A DNA stretch of 6,151 nucleotides from Desulfobacterales bacterium (GTDB lineage Bacteria; Desulfobacterota; Desulfobacteria; Desulfobacterales; JAHIVH01), in NCBI GenBank assembly GCA_020056645.1, contig JAGVHJ010000119.1, forward strand, positions 1-6,151, given 5' to 3'. The translations under genes were made by a program, and so were the position numbers. The notes beneath the pieces were generated by a model. It saw only the letters and a program-made list of their open reading frames with translations, was not told the origin of the DNA and did no database searches. Below, piece by piece: positions 1 to 5,500 of this stretch (the stretch's first letter is position 1; the number at the start of each line of letters is the position of its first letter).

Positions 1-88
1 GTAACAGAAATTTATATATAATCTCAATTCTGTAAAAATGCGTGAGAATATTTTTCAAATTTTAGGGATTCATGCGTAGGAATCAACA
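1..88. other. AT-rich non-coding leader with a -10-like box and imperfect GCGT repeats
   Basis: All three forward frames meet a stop within the first 35 bases, so no upstream reading frame runs into the gene that follows. A perfect -10 hexamer TATAAT lies at 17-22, but its -35 would fall outside the window, so a promoter here is only possible. The short elements ATGCGTGAGAAT (38-49) and ATGCGTAGGAAT (72-83) match at 10 of 12 positions. The second sits inside a 5-bp inverted repeat, GATTC (67-71) and GAATC (80-84). I see no RNA gene or terminator. Confidence 0.5.
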
Positions 89-550
89 GTGGCCAAACAC
101 AAGATCCATCTCTATGACAAAGATACCGAAAAGTTAACCCATGAAGTCGCTTCCATCGTATCCTCCGAGGGAATGCAGAAGAAGCTCGTCCATGTGAGCG
201 GCATCGATGTGGTTAAAAGATGTGAAGCAAGCGTTGATGTGGAAAACGGAGAGGTGATCGCCGCGATGACGCCCATCTTGAACAAAATTTTAAAGATGAT
301 TGAAAACGGTTTAAAGAGACTTCCGGAAAAAACCTATTGCGAAATACTTGAATCAGGGATTTGTCTGACCGGCGGCGGCGCATGTATTCAAGGCGTTGGC
401 CAGTTGATCGCATCAAAAACCAATATGGATGTCAGGACTGCTTCCGATCCAATGAACGCAGTAATCAATGGCGCCATTGACACATTACAATTCTTCAAAA
501 CAAATAAAATAGGGCTGGAAAACCTGGCCTGGCCAAACCTCACCGCATGA
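89..550 (+). CDS. N-terminally truncated MreB-like actin (possible pseudogene)
   Basis: The 153-residue product matches the C-terminal part of MreB, the actin-like ATPase that forms cytoplasmic filaments under the inner membrane. Against my memory of E. coli MreB it aligns in register from about residue 198: TEKLTHEVAS corresponds to the AERIKHEIGS helix, VHVSGIDVV to the VRGRNL strand, and SGICLTGGGA (residues about 90-99) to the conserved LTGGGALL adenosine-binding loop. SDPMNAVINGA corresponds to the EDPLTCVARGG segment. The phosphate-binding and catalytic motifs of the N-terminal half are absent, so it cannot be a complete ATPase. The GTG start has an AGGA at 78-81, 7 bases upstream, and an in-frame TAG at 77-79 blocks any longer version. 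No N-terminal half lies upstream in the window. Sequence is also diverged from housekeeping MreB, for example LYD where MreB has IGE. Either a decapitated remnant or a diverged short paralogue; expression is plausible but unproven. No sign that it belongs to the operon downstream, from which it is separated by a promoter. Confidence 0.6.
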   Translation: MAKHKIHLYDKDTEKLTHEVASIVSSEGMQKKLVHVSGIDVVKRCEASVDVENGEVIAAMTPILNKILKMIENGLKRLPEKTYCEILESGICLTGGGACIQGVGQLIASKTNMDVRTASDPMNAVINGAIDTLQFFKTNKIGLENLAWPNLTA

Positions 551-599
551 AATCGCCTATGCCCCTCGCACGATAAGAAGCAAAAAGAAAAAATTGTTC

Positions 600-626
600 T
601 TGACAAGATCCCATCTTGTAAATAAT
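600..626 (+). promoter_or_regulatory. Candidate promoter with an operator-like inverted repeat in its spacer
   Basis: A perfect -35 box TTGACA (600-605) is followed after 15 bases by AATAAT (621-626), 5 of 6 matches to the -10 consensus; the spacer is somewhat short. The perfect inverted repeat ACAAGAT-CCC-ATCTTGT (603-619) sits between the two boxes, and the dyad extends to 600-622 with one mismatched pair. A dyad centred between -35 and -10 is the classical place for a dimeric repressor, and a short spacer can also indicate activation by DNA distortion. It would drive the protease operon starting at 807, leaving an mRNA leader of about 170 bases. No regulator gene is present in the window. 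Confidence 0.5.
603..619. repeat. Perfect 7-bp inverted repeat, 3-bp centre (putative operator)
   Basis: The arms ACAAGAT (603-609) and ATCTTGT (613-619) are exact reverse complements around CCC. As RNA this would be a 7-bp stem with a 3-base loop, but no T tract follows it on the + strand, so it is not a convincing forward terminator. Its position over a promoter-like sequence favours a protein-binding site. Confidence 0.6.
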
Positions 627-676
627 GAACGGGATTTAGGATCAGAATCTTTTTATCTGTTCGCCGGTCGTATAAA

Positions 677-778
677 ATGGAGAAAGCATTATCTATCACC
701 ATCATCGCTCTCATTTTATTGATAAGCTCTGACGAGCCAATGACAACAAACTACCTGAATACGCGTAGGTATTTTTAA
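677..778 (+). CDS. Possible small hydrophobic ORF, 33 residues (doubtful)
   Basis: An ATG at 677 opens a 33-codon frame ending in TAA at 776-778. The peptide begins MEKALSITIIALILLISS, a basic residue then a hydrophobic stretch of about 13 residues, followed by a polar, Thr/Asn/Arg-containing tail. That pattern would fit a small membrane peptide or a signal-like segment. There is no convincing ribosome binding site (upstream bases are GGTCGTATAAA), and short hydrophobic frames arise by chance. It lies in the leader between the promoter at 600-626 and the protease start, so it would be transcribed with the operon if that promoter is real. No family is recognised. Confidence 0.2.
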   Translation: MEKALSITIIALILLISSDEPMTTNYLNTRRYF

Positions 779-794
779 AATCGGGAAAGCGAGC

Positions 795-801
795 AGGAAG
801 G
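795..801 (+). promoter_or_regulatory. Ribosome binding site that fixes the TTG start of the protease
   Basis: AGGAAGG lies 5 bases upstream of TTG 807. The codon immediately before this TTG is an in-frame TAA (804-806), so no longer reading is possible. The next part of the protein (HLVVKLR) already looks like an ordered strand, so a later start is unlikely. Confidence 0.75.
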
Positions 802-806
802 TTTAA

Positions 807-2120
807 TTGAAACCACACCTTGTCGTCAAGTTGAGAACTCCTGTTCCATGCTCACCTTTTCCATACTGGGTGGACGCCGCACATCGTAGATCGGCTCTTC
901 CGGACAAGTTTATCCCTGAAGTCGATCGATTATTAGTTAGGTATGGTTTGCCGGCGACGATCGCATCAGAACATCGCCCAGCGCGAAATGCATGGAACCA
1001 GGAGGAAATCGAAAGCGGTTTGAACCGGATCTATCGGGTCATTCTCCGGCGAGATACGGATATCCCTCAAGACCTGATCGAACAGATACGATTGATTCCC
1101 GATGTTGAACGTGTTCGAATCGCCGAGTCAGCCTCTTTCGAAATCGCCGCCACACTGCCCCATGTAGTGCAGATGGGTCAAAACACAGATATTGCTTCCC
1201 GCAAAGCGATCTATCTTCCAGAGGCCCACCTATTGACCAGAGGCGATGCGGAAATTCGCATTGCGATCCTTGATACGGGAATCGATACGAACCATCCGGA
1301 ACTGACGCAGGTTCTTGATCCGGGCTATGATTTCGTAAACATCATCGACGGAGCCGATAATTTCGTAGGCGATTTTTTAGGCGCTGACCCTGATCCCCTG
1401 GACGACGTTGGCCATGGCACCCATGTGGCGGGTATTATCGGTGCCCAGGGGAAAGAGGTTCCCACTGGTGTGGCGCCCCGTTGCAGGATACTCCCTGTCC
1501 GGGTGCTCGCCGCCATGAAACAGGGAGGACGCAGGATCGGCGCGGGTTTAGTTGACAATATCGATGCCGGTGTCAAATGGGCGGTGGATCAAGGGGCCGA
1601 CGTGATCAATATGAGTCTTGGGGTGAGGCAGTCCGAGGGGGGGTTGCCCCATCAGGAGGTGATCGACTATGCCTATCGCAGAGGGGTGACGGTCGTCGCC
1701 GCATCTGGAAACGACGGAACCAACGAGTCCTATTATCCAGGAGCGTTTCAAAGCGTTATCACCGTGGGCGCGTGGGATGGCAACCGGTCCGAAGTCGCTC
1801 CCTTTTCCACATGGGGACGCCAGGTCTCCTTTGTGGCACCAGGAACCGAGATTTACAGCACCCACATCGACGGCGGCTATGCGTTTTCAAGCGGAACATC
1901 CCATGCGGCCCCTTTTGTCACCGGGGCTGTCGCATTACTCAAATCCTTTGCGAAAGCCTTGGGGTATCGCCTGAGCGATTCTCAGGTGAAACATGTTCTC
2001 AAGCATACGTCGGATAAAACAGGAACAGTATTCAAGGATATGCATTCGGGATACGGAATCGTGAACATCCAGGATGCATTAAAATTCACTCGATATAAAC
2101 TCATGAATCAGGGGAGTTAG
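807..2120 (+). CDS. Intracellular subtilisin-family (S8) serine protease
   Basis: This 437-residue protein is a subtilase, an endopeptidase using an Asp-His-Ser triad. The three signature blocks are intact and in order: ILDTGID with Asp156, GHGTHVAGI with His203, and SGTSHAAPFVTG with Ser365. The oxyanion Asn is Asn302 in AASGNDG. The catalytic domain spans about 148-428. Residues about 75-107, with an IYRVILRR strand and IPDVERVRIAES, resemble the inhibitor-I9 type prodomain that chaperones folding and is cleaved off on activation; residues 1-70 are an additional segment I do not recognise. No Sec signal peptide or membrane segment is visible, so it most likely acts in the cytoplasm, unlike most secreted subtilases. 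It is first in a five-gene run and its stop is only 4 bases from the next start, with the next ribosome binding site inside its last codons, so translation is probably coupled. The likely substrates are products of the same operon (inference). A run of seven G at 1637-1643 lies before the catalytic Ser codon. The family call is very secure; the biological role is not known. Confidence 0.95.
   Translation: MKPHLVVKLRTPVPCSPFPYWVDAAHRRSALPDKFIPEVDRLLVRYGLPATIASEHRPARNAWNQEEIESGLNRIYRVILRRDTDIPQDLIEQIRLIPDVERVRIAESASFEIAATLPHVVQMGQNTDIASRKAIYLPEAHLLTRGDAEIRIAILDTGIDTNHPELTQVLDPGYDFVNIIDGADNFVGDFLGADPDPLDDVGHGTHVAGIIGAQGKEVPTGVAPRCRILPVRVLAAMKQGGRRIGAGLVDNIDAGVKWAVDQGADVINMSLGVRQSEGGLPHQEVIDYAYRRGVTVVAASGNDGTNESYYPGAFQSVITVGAWDGNRSEVAPFSTWGRQVSFVAPGTEIYSTHIDGGYAFSSGTSHAAPFVTGAVALLKSFAKALGYRLSDSQVKHVLKHTSDKTGTVFKDMHSGYGIVNIQDALKFTRYKLMNQGS
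1637..1643. repeat. Poly-G tract (G7) inside the protease gene
   Basis: Seven consecutive G encode Gly278-Gly279 of the protease, upstream of the catalytic Ser365 codon. A one-base length change here would remove the active-site serine. G7 is at the low end of tract lengths that support phase variation and may be chance in a Gly-Gly pair. Confidence 0.4.
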
Positions 2121-2124
2121 TTCT

Positions 2125-2913
2125 ATGGCCGAAGTCCAAACAAAACGGAGTGTGACTGTTGAATCAGTCAACACAAAGCCGGCAAGTGATGATATCATCA
2201 CGGCAAAACTGGTGAAATCCCAGACCAGTTCCGTTGATATCCGTACACCCAATGAAAAAACCCTTGACCCGCTGGTGATGGAGATCATCCGTGGGGAGCT
2301 CGGAAACAAAGAGACGAACCGGGACGATCTTCTGAACTATCTCAGGCAAAGCAACGCCGAATCCGACTACATGAATGTCACCCGGATGCTCAACCGGGAC
2401 GGGAGCCTCACCGAAGCGGAACGAATCGTTCACAGCGTCTATGGCTATGAGATCGCCAAAGAAACCCTTGAAGGGCTTGGAGATGGATCTTCGGCCGACC
2501 AATCGATGGATAGTCTCAAGGAGACCCTTGACGCTGGCTTCAACCAGGTGTCAAGCGGCGCAGTCGAGATGAAGAGCGCCATTGATTCGGGACTTTTAAA
2601 TATAAAGGAAGGCCTTAACGGCGGTTTTCAAAAAACCGAGGAAGCCTCAAAAGAGCTCTGCAACCGGATCGAAAACGGTTTTAAAACCCTCAACGAATCA
2701 ATGGCGCGGATGCAGGACGCCATGGTCATGACAACGGGAAAAGTCTCCGAATCATCGGAAGGAATCCGGCGCTCTTTAAAGCAGCTGACCGAGACCATTG
2801 AAAAAAGCACCAGCGCTCTGACTCAGACCCTCGAAGAGGGAATCAACCGGTTAATCCATGGCGTGCTGATCGATCCGACAGATGAGTCAAAGCCATCGCA
2901 TAAAAAAAAATAA
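2125..2913 (+). CDS. Uncharacterised helical protein with a C-terminal amphipathic/coiled-coil repeat
   Basis: This 262-residue protein matches no family I can name. Residues 1-45 are polar and probably disordered. Residues 46-118 look like a small compact helical domain (LDPLVMEIIRGELG, then DLLNYLRQS, then SLTEAERIVHSVYGYEIAKETL). Residues 128-246 form one long Glu/Lys/Ser/Thr-rich amphipathic helix with a recurring motif: LDAGF (135), IDSGL (153), LNGGF (164), IENGF (182) and LEEGI (236). Steps are 18, 11, 18 and 54 residues, multiples expected of 3.6-residue helical periodicity. The tail ends in SHKKK, encoded by a run of nine A. No signal peptide or membrane segment is seen; there is one Cys (179). 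The start ATG has GGGGAG at 2111-2116, 8 bases upstream and inside the protease gene, so the two genes are tightly coupled. A scaffold, oligomeriser or membrane/particle-surface binder is plausible by analogy with other long amphipathic helices; function is unknown. The gene itself is secure. Confidence 0.88.
   Translation: MAEVQTKRSVTVESVNTKPASDDIITAKLVKSQTSSVDIRTPNEKTLDPLVMEIIRGELGNKETNRDDLLNYLRQSNAESDYMNVTRMLNRDGSLTEAERIVHSVYGYEIAKETLEGLGDGSSADQSMDSLKETLDAGFNQVSSGAVEMKSAIDSGLLNIKEGLNGGFQKTEEASKELCNRIENGFKTLNESMARMQDAMVMTTGKVSESSEGIRRSLKQLTETIEKSTSALTQTLEEGINRLIHGVLIDPTDESKPSHKKK
2902..2910. repeat. Poly-A tract (A9) at the 3' end of the 262-residue gene
   Basis: Nine A encode the terminal Lys-Lys-Lys directly before the TAA stop. 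Such runs can cause transcriptional or ribosomal slippage. Reading one base out of register here would add only a few residues before a TGA, so the consequence would be small. Confidence 0.4.
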
Positions 2914-2948
2914 AAGCCTGATTTTCTGACCTATCCGAAATTTCAGGT

Positions 2949-2954
2949 GGAGGG
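2949..2954 (+). promoter_or_regulatory. Ribosome binding site of the 462-residue gene
   Basis: GGAGGG lies 9 bases before ATG 2964, separated by an A-rich spacer. The strong site within a 50-base gap supports independent, efficient initiation in the operon. No terminator is seen in the gap. Confidence 0.7.
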
Positions 2955-2963
2955 AAAAAACGC

Positions 2964-4352
2964 ATGAATACAATTTTCGATACCATTGGCGTAAAGAATG
3001 CGATTCTTAGCAAAGAACGCCCCAAATTAAGAGAGTTTTATGAAAAAATCGTGGAAAAAATCTCTCTGAAAAACCATTTAACCATGACCGATTTTGTTAA
3101 AAGGAAGGTGGTCGACACCATCATTGAGCAGGGGGGGGTTTCGCTCCGAACCGGTGAACTTGAAAACGCGGTCATCAAAATATTCAAAACCGTGGCCAAA
3201 GAAGGGAATCTGGCGGAGTATATCCAGACCTTCATCGATAAAGGAGAGATTGAAAAGACCCGCTTTACCTCGGCCATTATTAAAGGAATGATCCAGTTCC
3301 TCCTGGATCGGGGAATCCTTTTTTCAGGCGCACCTGATGCCGTTAAGGCGAATATCACCGCTGGCATGTACGACGAACAGTTTTTCGCAGCTTATAATCA
3401 TGCGATCCTTTCCGCCTCCGATGAGCTGGACCCCCTGGACAACACCAAAGGGAGCCAGACATCCGACCCTCAGCTCTGGGACTTCACCATCCGCACCTTT
3501 GACCAGCTCGAAGACAAAGGGGTCATTCCCACCAATATCCTGGCCGCCGGAGCCGTGGATTATGTCTATGAACTGGGCGAACGATTAGGCGTGTTCCGGC
3601 TGGTGGACGCAATGGTATTGAACTGGTCGAGCGGGGTGATCGACGTGGTGGATGGATCCGCCGCCGGGAAACTATACGCCTACTGGAAAAAACGCGATGA
3701 CCGCTGCGATCCCGAAGAGCGCGGCATGCTCTACCGCCGGATCCTCGACAAGGGAGAAACGGAAGTCCTCTCCCGGATGGTGATCAACGAACACTTCCCC
3801 AAGCTCTGGAGCAATCTGATGACCGAGGTCGTCGAATATATCGACAAAACGGAAAGGCTCGAAGTCGGTTCCTCCGAAAGCTCGCCGGTGAGCAGGCGGG
3901 GCGTTTTCCAGGCGACCAAGGAGCTCCAATACAATCTGACCGAATTTTGCACGGGCATGGCCCATATGAAGGTGCGCGAAATTTACGCCCAGCTCATGGA
4001 CGCCTTCGATATCCTGGATGATCCAGATATTTTGTCACACTTTGGGGGAAGCCGGAGGAAGAGCCTCTGGACCGTGATTGAACAGTTATCCAAAACCGAA
4101 TTCAATATGGCGCCTAATGTGGCGGCTCACCGGACTTTGGCCGTTGAAGGCAATCGGATCTTTCAGTGGATCGCCAACTTTAACGAAGGAGCAGTGAACC
4201 ACGACCAGTTCCTGGAGTTTCTCAACTCCGCCGAGTCCTATATCCTTTCAGCCGCAGCCGTTGAAAATGGCGGCGAGCTCATTGCGGATGAGGAGGAAGA
4301 GGCCGACGATTTCGAGGGCGGAGATATGAACGACCAGTGGGACGACTTTTAA
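2964..4352 (+). CDS. Uncharacterised mostly helical protein with acidic C-terminal tail
   Basis: This 462-residue protein has no motif I recognise. It reads as a largely alpha-helical soluble protein: N-terminal helices rich in Lys (about 10-57), further helices to about residue 150, a polar loop around 152-172 (DELDPLDNTKGSQTSDPQ), then a second helical region (172-430) with aromatic-rich stretches such as KLYAYWKKRDDR (236-247) and IFQWIANFNE (399-408). Residues 300-312 form a Ser-rich linker. The last 21 residues (442-462) contain 12 Asp/Glu and end in QWDDF. Acidic tails closing with a terminal Phe are known protein-docking tips in single-strand DNA-binding proteins such as SSB and T7 gp2.5, but no OB-fold is visible here, so only the tail resembles them. 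No signal peptide or membrane segment is seen. A run of eight G (3131-3138) lies early in the gene. Coding status is secure from length, ribosome binding site and operon position; function unknown. Confidence 0.9.
   Translation: MNTIFDTIGVKNAILSKERPKLREFYEKIVEKISLKNHLTMTDFVKRKVVDTIIEQGGVSLRTGELENAVIKIFKTVAKEGNLAEYIQTFIDKGEIEKTRFTSAIIKGMIQFLLDRGILFSGAPDAVKANITAGMYDEQFFAAYNHAILSASDELDPLDNTKGSQTSDPQLWDFTIRTFDQLEDKGVIPTNILAAGAVDYVYELGERLGVFRLVDAMVLNWSSGVIDVVDGSAAGKLYAYWKKRDDRCDPEERGMLYRRILDKGETEVLSRMVINEHFPKLWSNLMTEVVEYIDKTERLEVGSSESSPVSRRGVFQATKELQYNLTEFCTGMAHMKVREIYAQLMDAFDILDDPDILSHFGGSRRKSLWTVIEQLSKTEFNMAPNVAAHRTLAVEGNRIFQWIANFNEGAVNHDQFLEFLNSAESYILSAAAVENGGELIADEEEEADDFEGGDMNDQWDDF
3131..3138. 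repeat. Poly-G tract (G8) early in the 462-residue gene
   Basis: Eight consecutive G cover codons for Gly57-Gly58 and the first base of Val59. Loss of one G would shift to a frame ending at 3291 and truncate the product to about a quarter of its length. Runs of this size are typical of contingency loci in phase-variable bacteria, but one run alone does not prove this. Confidence 0.45.
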
Positions 4353-4387
4353 ACCGTGCCGATTCATACGATTTTTGGACATAACCG

Positions 4388-4393
4388 AAGGAG
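4388..4393 (+). promoter_or_regulatory. Ribosome binding site of the 362-residue gene
   Basis: AAGGAG lies 9 bases before ATG 4403, a near-ideal site that decides the start. The gap after the previous gene is 50 bases, with no hairpin plus T tract, so read-through from upstream is expected. Confidence 0.7.
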
Positions 4394-4402
4394 CAGCAAC
4401 CG

Positions 4403-5491
4403 ATGCAACGCACCGAAACAATAAAAGATCTGGCCCGCGCCTACGCACGGGAAACCCTTGCGGGCTCTGCGAGCTTTCATCGCATGAATCTGGAAGATCA
4501 AAAAGAACTTTATAAAGATCTTTACCGATCAAAGGTTAATGAGCTTACCCGTTCCCAAAGCCTATCCGCCGGGACCATGGGAGCGGCCATGGCACAGAAA
4601 AAAAGCGAAAAAGCCAGTGATTTGATCGACGACTCGCGCCATGAAAACCGGCGGATCGATCAGGCCGGGCAATTGGCTGGAGAATTCATCGATGAAGTGG
4701 ATTTTCCCGGCTTTGTCAGAGATTTGCTGAAAGGGGTGTTCAACGCCAACCTGGATGTGACTATCAAACAAATGGAGTCCTATCAGACCCTTTTAAAGAC
4801 CGCCACCCAATCTATTTCCAAATTTATCAACGCCATCGACAACACGGCGGCCTTCGGCTATCTGGCCGAAAACAACAGCGATGAATTCAGCATCGACTTC
4901 AGCGACACCGAAACCGAAGCCAATGGTCAGCCCCAGGCAGTTTTAACGGACAAGGATGGCAACAAGCTGGATCTGGGCGATAACGAAATCAAGGCCAAGA
5001 TCATGGACGCGAAGATCGCCATGGCCAAAGAGCAGCGGGCCCTCCTCCGGGAGACGATTCTCATGGGAATCACCCGGCTCGTCGTTGAAAAAGGCCAAGT
5101 CAAGGCCTCGGTCCTCTTCGATATCAAGGCCAGTGAAAAAATCGATAAGGCGGATAAGGCGGCGTTGAAGGAAGCGGTTTCAACATCCGGATCCATTTCC
5201 GCGTCAGGCGGGCTGCTTGGAAAGATTTTCGGGGGTCCCTCTGGTGGGTCAACCCGGTCGACCCAGAAATCCAAGATCAGTGTATCCTCCGCGAAAAGCG
5301 TGGCGTCAACCGATCTTGCGGCGAAAATAACCGGTTCGGTGGATATCCAATTCAAGTCGGACTATTTCAAACTGGATAATTTCGCCTCCATGTACGGTCC
5401 AGTGACAGAGGGCGACCGCCAGCAGGCCGGTGGCGGTCAGCAGCCGGTTCCAGCCCCGGCCCAAGTTGCGCCGCAACCGGCCGTCAGATAG
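4403..5491 (+). CDS. Uncharacterised protein: helical N-terminal half, split beta region, Pro/Gln-rich tail
   Basis: This 362-residue protein has no family I can assign. Residues 5-50 are helical (LARAYARETL, then LEDQKELYKDLYRSKVNEL). An Ala/Gly/Met patch (55-65) precedes a helical region at about 84-155 that includes FVRDLLKGVF and ISKFINAIDNTAAFGYLAEN. An acidic, polar stretch follows (157-175). Helix 195-228 leads into a beta-rich segment (230-247, QVKASVLFDIKASEKI). A second beta segment comes at 303-328 (LAAKITGSVDIQFKSDYF). Between them residues 258-300 are Gly/Ser/Lys/Thr low complexity, with a short hydrophobic SGGLLGKIFGG core. The tail (341-362) is Gln/Pro/Ala. Two beta segments split by a Ser/Gly insert are reminiscent of DUF2589-type proteins, but this is a resemblance of layout from memory and weak. 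There is no Cys, signal peptide or clear membrane helix. It follows the 462-residue gene and is 9 bases from the next gene, so it is part of the operon. Confidence 0.88.
   Translation: MQRTETIKDLARAYARETLAGSASFHRMNLEDQKELYKDLYRSKVNELTRSQSLSAGTMGAAMAQKKSEKASDLIDDSRHENRRIDQAGQLAGEFIDEVDFPGFVRDLLKGVFNANLDVTIKQMESYQTLLKTATQSISKFINAIDNTAAFGYLAENNSDEFSIDFSDTETEANGQPQAVLTDKDGNKLDLGDNEIKAKIMDAKIAMAKEQRALLRETILMGITRLVVEKGQVKASVLFDIKASEKIDKADKAALKEAVSTSGSISASGGLLGKIFGGPSGGSTRSTQKSKISVSSAKSVASTDLAAKITGSVDIQFKSDYFKLDNFASMYGPVTEGDRQQAGGGQQPVPAPAQVAPQPAVR
5414..5481. repeat. Two nested-region inverted repeats at the end of the 362-residue gene
   Basis: GACCGCCA (5414-5421) pairs perfectly with TGGCGGTC (5431-5438) across a 9-base loop, and GCCGGTT (5443-5449) pairs with AACCGGC (5475-5481) across 25 bases. 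Both lie just before the stop codon and the start of the next gene. Neither has a T tract, so they are not intrinsic terminators. They might stabilise the mRNA or affect translation coupling, but GC-rich Gln/Pro/Ala coding makes chance likely. Confidence 0.35.
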
Positions 5492-5500
5492 CGGGGAGCT

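Noticed and set aside
89..550. Identification as MamK or another magnetosome actin
   Set aside because: The alignable segments follow MreB (for example the HEIGS and LTGGGA blocks) more closely than the MamK sequence I remember, and no magnetosome gene is visible.
603..619. Inverted repeat read as a transcription terminator for the actin-like gene
   Set aside because: No T tract follows on the + strand, and on the - strand the T-rich run is about 8 bases away. The overlap with -35 and -10 boxes fits an operator better.
388..714. 108-codon frame on the - strand across the end of the actin-like gene
   Set aside because: It overlaps conserved MreB-like coding, has Cys/Phe/Arg-rich composition typical of antisense frames, and shows no family resemblance.
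1577..2017. 146-codon frame on the + strand inside the protease gene
   Set aside because: It lies wholly within the strongly conserved catalytic domain in another frame, and its Arg/Gly/Ser-rich product has no domain character.
2622..2688. Palindromes CGGTTTT/AAAACCG and GGTTTTAAAACC inside the 262-residue gene
   Set aside because: They arise from the repeated Gly-Phe-x-Lys coding in the helix repeat, so the protein repeat explains them without a DNA site.
2914..2963. Hairpin CCTGA/TCAGG between the 262- and 462-residue genes
   Set aside because: Only five paired bases across a 21-base loop, without a T tract; too weak to call a terminator or attenuator.
4949..4987. EF-hand-like calcium loop (DKDGNKLD) in the 362-residue protein
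   Set aside because: The loop lacks the conserved Gly at position 6 and the spacing to the final acidic residue is wrong; it is more likely a beta-turn.
4927..5355. 142-codon frame on the - strand inside the 362-residue gene
   Set aside because: Antisense shadow of a well-supported gene; no convincing ribosome binding site and no recognisable protein features.
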